Below, piece after piece: positions 25,735 to 32,321 of a stretch of DNA of 32,321 nucleotides (position 1 is the stretch's first letter; the number at the start of each line of letters is the position of its first letter). The notes below the pieces were generated by a model that saw nothing but the letters and a program-made list of their open reading frames with translations, was not told where the DNA came from and ran no database searches. The translations under genes were made by a program, and so were the position numbers. The stretch covers positions 1 through 32,321 of the forward strand of contig JAIEPG010000014.1 of assembly GCA_019749895.1 (NCBI GenBank). The letters run 5' to 3'. The stretch comes from Candidatus Babeliales bacterium (lineage in GTDB: Bacteria; Babelota; Babeliae; Babelales; RVW-14).

Positions 25735-28700
25735 ATGAAGAAGAGGTTAATTTTTGTGCCCATTTATTTGGGCATTTTCTTTTCGATAATTGCGGTAAAT
25801 CTTGGTGCGCAAGTCACCTTTGGTAGTAAACAGTCTGCCTTTAACATTGCTACTGGTGCGCGGTTGAATGTTGGGTCGTCAAATCTTAGTGTTGATGGAA
25901 CAATTCGCGAAGAGACATCTTCTTCAATTAGCGGGAACACCTTTACTTTTAATGATGGAATATTGGATGTTGGCGGAGTTGAGCTTGCCGTCAATGCAAC
26001 GTTTGATCCAACAGCTGGTGATACTATTAATTTGAATGGTGGCGACCGTGTGCGTGTGGAGCCTGGTACGGTGCTCAAAACGGTAGCAGTAAGTGGCGCT
26101 GGTAACGTTTTGGAGGGACAGCCAACGTTTAGTAGCGCTATTTCGCTTGCAGGAGTTGGCACTGATTTAACAGTTGCCTTGCAGAATACCCTTAACGTTG
26201 ATATTAATTTAAATGGCGGCACGTTGATTTTGGGTGATAACTTAGCGCTTAATTCCGATGTGAAAATTAATGGGCCAGGCATTGTTATGACCAATGGCCG
26301 ACGTTTAGATTTTGGTAGTTTTTATTCCACGCCATGGTCAACTGCTTTAACATTTCTTAATTCAACCGGCTTGTTTTTGCATGGTACTATTCAAGTAGCT
26401 GCTGTTTGGACCTTTTCCGGTACCAATCTTTTAAATGGTAATGGATCAATTTTTGAATTCGGTCCGGGTGGTCAAATAAGCATTGGCGCGGGTAACGAAT
26501 TATTTGTAAATGATATTTATATCAAAAATATTGGGACGGGTGATTTTGCTTTTGGTAGCGCAACAAGTAAGCTGCATTTTAACAACGCCATACTTGATAT
26601 TGATACCAACTTAACTACCAATGTGGGCAATGTGGTTATTGATGGGCATACAACGTTTGTTTTACGAGATAAAAAATGGACATTTAACGGTACGGGCAAG
26701 CTGAGTATTTTTGACAGCTTGTGGCTTGACGTTTGCAGTTTTACTTTGTTGCCAATGATGCCACCAGCCGGCAATGTTTTTGCACCGCTGGCTATTTTTG
26801 ATGGTGATGGTGATTTGAATAAACCTAATGTTCAAAGTAATATTGTTGCTGGCAATCTTGAAATTTCTGGCAACGGCAACATTAAAGAAGTAGCAGATCG
26901 CTCGCTGGTTGGTTTGTCTGATGCAGCAGAAGAGCTTTTGAGCGGTGATGTTGATATGGACGTGACGTTAGATGGTAACGTTGAAGTTCCTGCTGACATG
27001 CCCATTGTTATTACCGGTGATGTGACGATTGATGGTCAAGGTTGTGCTATTATTTTTTGTAATACTTCAAACCCTCAATTTATTGTTAAGCCAGGAAAAA
27101 CAGTAAAATTGCAAAATATTACCTTAGAGCGTATTAATGCTAATACATTCCTATTGGGTGATAATTCTAAGATTGTTATCGGCGATGATGTTAATTGGGA
27201 GCTTATTGAAGACGTTACGTTAAGCAACGGGCTTATTGATGTTCTTGCCAATAAAATGTGGCATGTTACTGGCATTGGCGGTCAAAGAAAGTTAATCCTC
27301 AGTCCTGCTTCTCCAGGAACTACCGAATTGGTTCATTTAGGTAGAAGGGCGTCGCTGGTGCTCAAGAGTATTGAGTTGCAAGGTCTTGAGTTTATGACCT
27401 TTGAAGCAAGTTCTTCAATTTCTATGATTGGCGAATCGGCAGTTGGCATACGCGAAGATTCTGCCATGAATTTTGATATCGAAGGTACCTTTAACTCGAT
27501 TATTTTACTGACAGATGGTGTGACGTTGTCTGGTACCATTGCATTTTTGGGTAATGCACTTAAAAATATGCTAACGATCAAATTTTCATTAAGCACGCCA
27601 GTTGAAGACAAAGTTGGTGTAGCGCCTGGTAATCCATTATTAATTTTGGCGGGTGACCCGGGGCTTTATTTAACCAGTGATGATTATTTAGCTATTTTGA
27701 ATTTAGATGACAATACCATTTCAATTCAAAATAATAATACTAATGCATTCATTGTTGATCAAAATTCAGTATTGGCAGGTAACCGTCTTGAAGTGCTTAC
27801 CAATCCAATAAAAAAAAGTTCGTTATTGTTTACTTTAAAAGTTACTGAGATCACTGGCCAAGGTATTGATGCTTCTTTTGCCAGAAGTTTACGACCAGCA
27901 GTGCCGCGCAAAAAAATGCCAAAGAGTGCCTTTGTACAAAAACGAGCACGTGAACGCGCGTTGAAAAAAGAGCGTGAACAAGCAAAACCGCCAGTTTTGG
28001 CAAATAAACCAAAAGCTATGGCTCGTCCGATTGCCAAGCCTGGTCGCCGCAAAAAACAAACAAGAGATTTATATGGTTTAGATGTGTTTGAGAGCAGGGC
28101 GCTTGATCTGCCCCCAGGCGACAATGACAGTGAACGCTATGACATTCAGTATGAAGATACTCGTGTTGATTTGGCTGTGCCACTGCAAGGTAGCATTAGT
28201 TTAAATAACGCGATATTGGCAAACTTCTTTAACCTGCCTTCACTTACTGATTCTACCGACTTGCCATTTAATCTTGTTTTAAAAGGTAATTCAACGGTAA
28301 TTCAACGAGATGATCAAGAAGTATCTCTCAAAGAAGGTACGCATATTATTAACGTTATTGGCAGAAATAACGAGATCCAAATTACTAACACTTTCAGAGT
28401 TGGTAAGAATACGCTGTTCTTTGATGAAGACGCTTCTTTAAAATTCTTTATCAACCAAAACCAAACCGTTATTTTTGAACAAGATGTTCAGATTGATATT
28501 GAAAACAACTCGGTTCTTGAGTTTTGTGGCGGCGGTACCGTTCAACTCTCTGATGGCGTGATTATTAACTTAAATGGCCAGCGTGCCGTTGTGCTGCCTA
28601 CCACTAACTGCCCAGACCCGGTAACTCCTGAAGTTGCTTCACGTGCTTACATATTGTTGAGCGAAGATGTTATTGTTACCTTTGCGAATAATAGCGATGT

Positions 28701-29559
28701 CTTGCTGCGTAACAAAAAAGCAAATAACAAAGCTAAAGCAGCAAGTAACGTGCGCCGTGGCAGAATGGCATTGCGCTCTCCAAGTATTTCTACCCACATT
28801 CAAGGGATTGGTGAGATTCAAGTTGACAATTCTTGCTTGTGCCCAGACTTTGGTGGATTTTTGCACGTAGCGGCTGATCCTTTAAATGATATCACTTTCA
28901 AAGTTGTTGGTTCTGGCGAGTTGAAAGTTAAAGGAAATTCTGGTTTCTCAATTGGCAAGGGCTGCTCTTCGTTGACATTTGATCGCGATGGCAAGCTGAC
29001 AGTGATTGATGGTTCGTTTGAAATAAACAGTGATAATAAAGAACCGCAACGTGGCTGTGTTGATAAATTATGGTTCTGTTCAGGCACAACACTTTATGTT
29101 GCTGAAAATGGCTTACTAGTACTTGGCCAAAATGAAGTACAAGGCCAATACCAACTTATTGAAAAAGAGTTTAATTTTAAGTTTCAGCCAATTCATATAA
29201 TTGGCGATGGCTTTGTTGAATTTGTAGGTAGAGATACTGCTCCGCAACGAAACTTTATTGGCAAGTTACAAGTTCCTCCTTTCAATGCTTTTGTCGATGA
29301 GCATATGACATTTGATAAGTTAGCAGGTTTCTTAACGCAAACAGTTCAAGGTCTTCAGTTTTCAACGGTGTATGTTGATCAAGATGGTAATACATTTGTG
29401 AGAATAACCAAAACAGGCATTAGTGTGTTGCTCAAAGAAGGAGATCGAATTGTTGGCGATGAAAAGCGTACTATTAATAATAAAATAAAGGTGGTAGTAA
29501 CGGGTCGAGATAAGGCAAATAAAGTGTTTGTCATCGACGAAGATGGTAATCGTTCTTAA
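25735..29559 (+). CDS. Large exported beta-solenoid-like protein
   Basis: I do not recognise a named family. The 1274 residues start with a signal peptide (basic MKKR, hydrophobic core to about residue 25, probable cleavage after LGA). Two long regions, about 26-715 and 800-1260, are rich in Gly, Asn, Asp, Val and Ile with repeated short beta-strand and turn patterns such as LNLNGG, LDGNVEV and VTIDGQG, as in right-handed beta-helix passengers. Between them (about 716-790) is a very basic segment with many Lys, Arg, Ala and Pro. Cys residues are concentrated in the second region (NSCLCPD, GKGC, RGCVDKLWFC). There is no C-terminal membrane barrel, and the last residue is Ser. GGGAG lies eight bases from the ATG. 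The barrel-like gene 21 bases downstream is its probable partner. Surface adhesin or structural shell are possible roles, not shown. Confidence 0.8.
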   Translation: MKKRLIFVPIYLGIFFSIIAVNLGAQVTFGSKQSAFNIATGARLNVGSSNLSVDGTIREETSSSISGNTFTFNDGILDVGGVELAVNATFDPTAGDTINLNGGDRVRVEPGTVLKTVAVSGAGNVLEGQPTFSSAISLAGVGTDLTVALQNTLNVDINLNGGTLILGDNLALNSDVKINGPGIVMTNGRRLDFGSFYSTPWSTALTFLNSTGLFLHGTIQVAAVWTFSGTNLLNGNGSIFEFGPGGQISIGAGNELFVNDIYIKNIGTGDFAFGSATSKLHFNNAILDIDTNLTTNVGNVVIDGHTTFVLRDKKWTFNGTGKLSIFDSLWLDVCSFTLLPMMPPAGNVFAPLAIFDGDGDLNKPNVQSNIVAGNLEISGNGNIKEVADRSLVGLSDAAEELLSGDVDMDVTLDGNVEVPADMPIVITGDVTIDGQGCAIIFCNTSNPQFIVKPGKTVKLQNITLERINANTFLLGDNSKIVIGDDVNWELIEDVTLSNGLIDVLANKMWHVTGIGGQRKLILSPASPGTTELVHLGRRASLVLKSIELQGLEFMTFEASSSISMIGESAVGIREDSAMNFDIEGTFNSIILLTDGVTLSGTIAFLGNALKNMLTIKFSLSTPVEDKVGVAPGNPLLILAGDPGLYLTSDDYLAILNLDDNTISIQNNNTNAFIVDQNSVLAGNRLEVLTNPIKKSSLLFTLKVTEITGQGIDASFARSLRPAVPRKKMPKSAFVQKRARERALKKEREQAKPPVLANKPKAMARPIAKPGRRKKQTRDLYGLDVFESRALDLPPGDNDSERYDIQYEDTRVDLAVPLQGSISLNNAILANFFNLPSLTDSTDLPFNLVLKGNSTVIQRDDQEVSLKEGTHIINVIGRNNEIQITNTFRVGKNTLFFDEDASLKFFINQNQTVIFEQDVQIDIENNSVLEFCGGGTVQLSDGVIINLNGQRAVVLPTTNCPDPVTPEVASRAYILLSEDVIVTFANNSDVLLRNKKANNKAKAASNVRRGRMALRSPSISTHIQGIGEIQVDNSCLCPDFGGFLHVAADPLNDITFKVVGSGELKVKGNSGFSIGKGCSSLTFDRDGKLTVIDGSFEINSDNKEPQRGCVDKLWFCSGTTLYVAENGLLVLGQNEVQGQYQLIEKEFNFKFQPIHIIGDGFVEFVGRDTAPQRNFIGKLQVPPFNAFVDEHMTFDKLAGFLTQTVQGLQFSTVYVDQDGNTFVRITKTGISVLLKEGDRIVGDEKRTINNKIKVVVTGRDKANKVFVIDEDGNRS

Positions 29560-29580
29560 TTAAAAAAGGGGAAGATGATT

Positions 29581-31356
29581 ATGAAGAGAAGTATAGTATT
29601 TTTGTTGTCTTTAGGATTGCTTGTTGGCAATGCGCCGGTGCATGCCAACAGCCATGACAAAAATGAAACGCGTGAGCAAAAGCGCTTGCGTGAAGAAGCT
29701 CGCCGCAAACAAGCAGACATGGAAAAGAAAGCCAAAGCTGAAAAGAAAAAGCAAGAAAGTGCACGCAAGAAGCAAGAGCGTGATGCTGCTAATGAGCGTA
29801 AGCGCATCGAGCGTGAAGCCCGTAAACGTGAAAAAAAAGCAAACGCTAAGATGGCAAAAGAAAAAGATAAATTGAACGCTGACCGCAAGCATCAGATGAA
29901 GCATGAACGTGAGCAAGCTGACAAAAACCACCGCGAGGCGTATCGCGAAGCGCAAAAACGTATGGCAGCTCAATGGAAAGAAATTCGCCATAAAGAAGTA
30001 ATGCAAGAATATCAAGATGGCAAATATGCTGATTTGTACAAACAACCAGCATGGCCAACGTATGCAACGTACGTAAAACATAAGCATCTTTTCAATATTG
30101 GCGGTTCATATCGCTATGAAAGTGATGCGTATGATGCTGACGGTAACAACCGCGACATTACCATTTTGCCTTTCGGGCAAGAGCCAGTTTTGGTTAAAGA
30201 TGTGTTGTTGGTGAGTAAGTTAGCGCAAGAAGGGCTCGTGACTCAATCAAACTATATTAACGCAGGTAGTAATGCTTATTTATCACAACTTGCAGATACG
30301 CCGATTGTTTTCCTTGGTGAGTCTGAAGAGTGGCGAGTTAATCTTGATCTTGCTCGCTTTATCTGGAAGCGTAACATAGCAGTTGGTATGCAAATGCCGG
30401 TTGTCTACCAAAAGCATCGTTTGCATGCTAAATTAGGGCTGAATCAAACTCAATTAATCAATACATTAGGAGCTAACCCTACAACTTCTCCAGATGAAGC
30501 ATTCGATGCGCATTATGGTCAGGATGGCAAAAAATTCATTACCGATATTTTTGATGCCAAAGGCGTAAGCCAACTTGGTGGTAGCGCTGGTGGTTTGGGT
30601 GACATAACCTTCTTTACCCACGTGTATCTCGACAACATCTACGTTGACAAACTTATGACCGGTTTGCGTTTGGTAATACCAACAGCTGGCCGTCAAGCGC
30701 AAAACCAATTGTGGGGTCCTGAACTTGGTAATGGTGGCTTCTTGGAACTTGGCTGGTTTATTAATACCGTCTATTCATACAAGAGCTACTTTAACCCACA
30801 TTTCTTCTCACAAATTTCTGGTACCTTGCTTGAAGCACGTGTGAAACGCAGAATTCCAAGAAAATTGAGTGCAAATAACAATACAGGTGGCGCGGCGACA
30901 CTTCTTACGTTGAGCAATAACGATGCTCTCGGCGATGTCTTTGTATTTGGCGAACGCGTTGAATTGGCAAATGGCAATAAAATTGACGGTAGATACGACT
31001 CAACACACCGTGGCTTGGCCGACAGAGTAGCAGACTTCAAGTTGCGCAAAGGTTTTGAATCCAGCTTTAGAGTTGGTAATATTTTTGAAAAATTTGTAGT
31101 GCGTCGCGCATTTATGGACGTGTACTATGAAGGATATTGTAAGTGGGAAGATGACTTTAGCGACCTTGACCAAGATGTTTGGTTGACTGACGTTATTGAA
31201 GAAAACACTCAACAAGTTGCTCATAAAGTGGGCCTTGAGCTTAACTATCAATTTGATTGTGGCTCACGTTTGAAGGCTGGCATGGAATATGTATTTGCTG
31301 GTACTAATACACCAAAAGCATTTACAGCCACGCTGAATTTAAATTATTCATTCTAA
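29581..31356 (+). CDS. Outer-membrane barrel with N-terminal charged helix
   Basis: Unrecognised family. 591 residues from ATG 29581, chosen because GGGGA (29568-29572) is eight bases away; ATG 29575 is only two. A signal peptide ends about residue 22 (PVHA before NS). Residues 25-150 are an almost uninterrupted run of Lys, Arg, Glu, Ala and Gln, as in a long charged helix or coiled coil. From about 165 the protein changes to alternating polar and hydrophobic beta strands with aromatic residues (for example INTVYSYKSYF) and ends ATLNLNYSF. A C-terminal Phe after alternating hydrophobics is the usual signal for BAM-assembled outer-membrane proteins. It follows the 1274-residue gene within one operon and ends at a terminator. 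Porin, transporter or anchor for the upstream protein are all possible. Confidence 0.8.
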   Translation: MKRSIVFLLSLGLLVGNAPVHANSHDKNETREQKRLREEARRKQADMEKKAKAEKKKQESARKKQERDAANERKRIEREARKREKKANAKMAKEKDKLNADRKHQMKHEREQADKNHREAYREAQKRMAAQWKEIRHKEVMQEYQDGKYADLYKQPAWPTYATYVKHKHLFNIGGSYRYESDAYDADGNNRDITILPFGQEPVLVKDVLLVSKLAQEGLVTQSNYINAGSNAYLSQLADTPIVFLGESEEWRVNLDLARFIWKRNIAVGMQMPVVYQKHRLHAKLGLNQTQLINTLGANPTTSPDEAFDAHYGQDGKKFITDIFDAKGVSQLGGSAGGLGDITFFTHVYLDNIYVDKLMTGLRLVIPTAGRQAQNQLWGPELGNGGFLELGWFINTVYSYKSYFNPHFFSQISGTLLEARVKRRIPRKLSANNNTGGAATLLTLSNNDALGDVFVFGERVELANGNKIDGRYDSTHRGLADRVADFKLRKGFESSFRVGNIFEKFVVRRAFMDVYYEGYCKWEDDFSDLDQDVWLTDVIEENTQQVAHKVGLELNYQFDCGSRLKAGMEYVFAGTNTPKAFTATLNLNYSF

Positions 31357-31362
31357 CAAATT

Positions 31363-31405
31363 AAGAAGGCTGCTCGTTTGAGTAGGCAGGCAGCCTTCTT
31401 TTTAT
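31363..31405 (+). terminator. Terminator after the barrel gene
   Basis: Perfect 11-bp stem (31363-31373 with 31390-31400) followed by a T run. The 16-base loop can form further short pairs. It ends the two-gene operon and separates it from the repeat-protein gene. Confidence 0.88.
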
Positions 31406-31424
31406 TAAAAAAATGGCGAAACAA

Positions 31425-31540
31425 AAAATCGATGAATATACCAAGTAGGTCGATTTTGGGAGAAAAAGCCCCTGTTTCGTCTTTTCTTATTTTTACAGCT
31501 GTTTTTTGGGGAGAGGAGGAGATCTTATTTTTTTAAGGTC
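31425..31540 (+). other. Leader of the NSNA gene with two hairpins
   Basis: The 212 bases between the terminator and ATG 31618 hold two inverted repeats: AAAATCGA (31425-31432) with TCGATTTT (31450-31457), and GATCTTA (31521-31527) with TAAGGTC (31534-31540) around a T6 loop. A weak promoter-like pair TTGATC (31555-31560) and TTAAAA (31578-31583) follows with 17-base spacing. Function unknown. Confidence 0.35.
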
Positions 31541-31617
31541 TTAGGGAATTATTTTTGATCATCCGAGACGAGCTTGATTAAAAATTTGAGGATAAGAGAG
31601 AGAAAAAGGAGTAGGAG

Positions 31618-32321
31618 ATGAGTAGTTTGCGTTGTAGAAGATTGATTGTTCCTTTTTTGATAGGCTTTTCTTGTTTATCATCAACGGCTTGGGGGACGGG
31701 GTTAAAATTTTCTAACCGTTGTTCAACTATTGTGCTTGATCCAGCAACTTCACGCGTTCGTCTTGGTAAGGTTGCCAGCGTTATGGGCTGGTCTGAAAAT
31801 TCTATTTTGAAGTCTTTTGGGTGCAATGCGCCAACTACGTGGACTGAGTCGTACACGGCGGGTGTTGAGCTTGGTAATGGCCGCAGAAAACCAACTACCA
31901 ACTTGGTGGATAGCAACAGTAATGCGATTAAGAATTTGAGCTTCACTTCGGGTTCTTTGGCTACAAATAACAGTAACGCAATTGTTAATTTGACAGCGCA
32001 AGTTAGAGTTAACAGTAACGCTGCTGCCTATGGTATTAAAAACAACAGTAACGCAATTGTGGCAAAATGCCCACTGATTATGGCAAACAGTAACGCGATT
32101 AATTTATTGAAGAGCCAGGTAAGACAAAACAGTAACGCGGCTGTTTATGGTATCAAAAACAACAGTAATGCAATTGTTGCAAAATGCCCACTGATTATGG
32201 CCAACAGTAATGCAATTAACTTGTTGAAGAGCCAAGTAAGAACCAACAGTAACGCATATGCCTACAGCACAAAGAACAATAGTAACGCGATTGTATGTTT
32301 GACAAAACTGGTAAGAGTTAA
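31618..32321 (+). CDS. NSNA-repeat exported protein (3' end beyond window)
   Basis: Partial gene: 234 codons are open and continue past the window edge. A strong AAGGAG (31606-31611) is six bases before ATG 31618. The N-terminus MSSLRCRRLIVPFLIGFSC is basic then hydrophobic, with likely cleavage around residue 24-26 (STAWG), so it is probably exported. Residues 27-98 form a unique region with three Cys. From residue 100 onward Asn-Ser-Asn-Ala recurs ten times (100, 118, 132, 143, 157, 171, 182, 196, 210, 221). From 118 the spacing is 14, 11, 14, giving a 39-residue unit three times. I do not recognise the family. The 14-residue step and Asn-Ser-x-Ala-Ile core recall YadA-type adhesin heads, but that family's following Gly is missing. 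A surface solenoid is my best guess. Confidence 0.8.
   Translation, partial: MSSLRCRRLIVPFLIGFSCLSSTAWGTGLKFSNRCSTIVLDPATSRVRLGKVASVMGWSENSILKSFGCNAPTTWTESYTAGVELGNGRRKPTTNLVDSNSNAIKNLSFTSGSLATNNSNAIVNLTAQVRVNSNAAAYGIKNNSNAIVAKCPLIMANSNAINLLKSQVRQNSNAAVYGIKNNSNAIVAKCPLIMANSNAINLLKSQVRTNSNAYAYSTKNNSNAIVCLTKLVRV
31969..32319 (+). repeat. Three in-frame 117-base tandem repeats
   Basis: Units at 31969-32085, 32086-32202 and 32203-32319 each encode 39 residues built from three NSNA modules of 14, 11 and 14 residues. The last module of units 1 and 2 is the same NSNAIVAKCPLIMA, and the first module of units 2 and 3 is nearly the same (NSNAINLLKSQVR then Q or T). The bases differ mostly at third codon positions (Asn as AAC or AAT, Ala as GCA, GCG or GCT), so the protein pattern is kept while the DNA drifts. 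Confidence 0.9.

Noticed and set aside
25764-26294. 176-codon minus-strand frame
   Set aside because: It lies wholly within the solenoid gene, which has a signal peptide, promoter and ribosome site. The antisense product is low complexity.
29611-30087. 158-codon open frame on the minus strand
   Set aside because: It is antisense to the Lys/Arg/Glu-rich helix of the barrel protein; biased codons remove stops on the opposite strand. The translation is a Phe- and Leu-rich string with no family features.
31618-31690. Lipoprotein signal for the NSNA protein (Cys19)
   Set aside because: Residues before Cys19 (Gly-Phe-Ser) do not fit the lipobox; an ordinary signal peptide is more likely.
31915-32289. 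CRISPR-like repeated DNA
   Set aside because: Repeats are in frame, differ by synonymous changes, have no unique spacers of constant length and encode a regular protein pattern.

Overview
This AT-rich window comes from a Gram-negative bacterium. An lpxC gene (lipid A synthesis), a site-2 protease of the RseP type and a signal-peptide-bearing protein that looks like an outer-membrane barrel all point to a diderm cell. The translation genes are bacterial throughout. The zinc-binding forms of S14 and L36, the joined str-S10-spc-alpha cluster and the run of large, repetitive secreted proteins would fit a host-associated lineage such as Candidatus Dependentiae (TM6). That placement is only a suggestion; no sequence search was possible.

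Layout. (1) 1-3330: pyrG (CTP synthase), rplM (L13) with its own good promoter, a terminator, then lpxC and a second terminator. (2) 3335-4489, minus strand: rseP-like intramembrane protease, convergent with lpxC. (3) 4490-4962: a 473-base gene-free region with a possible promoter and a folded leader-like RNA element. (4) 4963-24425: one uninterrupted, co-directional block of 34 genes: rpsL rpsG fusA tuf rpsJ rplC rplD rplW rplB rpsS rplV rpsC rplP rpmC rpsQ rplN rplX rplE rpsN rpsH rplF rplR rpsE rplO secY adk map infA rpmJ rpsM rpsK rpsD rpoA rplQ. It ends at a strong terminator. Two usual members are missing from their normal places: rpmD (L30) between rpsE and rplO, and rpsI (S9) after rplM. 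(5) 24616-25560: an L-lactate dehydrogenase. (6) 25603-32321: a surface or secretion region. A 1274-residue exported protein with beta-solenoid character is followed closely by a protein with a signal peptide, a long charged helical domain and a C-terminal barrel-like domain ending in Phe. After a terminator comes the start of a third exported protein, which runs off the window and consists of regularly spaced Asn-Ser-Asn-Ala repeats.

How the genes work together. Regions 1-4 are core growth functions: nucleotide supply, translation, protein export by SecY, N-terminal methionine removal and transcription by RNA polymerase alpha. Region 6 is the accessory part. The most likely undescribed biology is there: a two-gene exported solenoid and barrel module, and a neighbouring NSNA-repeat protein with a precise 39-residue higher-order period. 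Several starts were set inside longer open frames by the position of the Shine-Dalgarno sequence (rpsL, rpsG, rpmC, rpsH, adk, rpoA, ldh and the barrel gene). No tRNA, rRNA, CRISPR array, insertion sequence or phage gene was seen.
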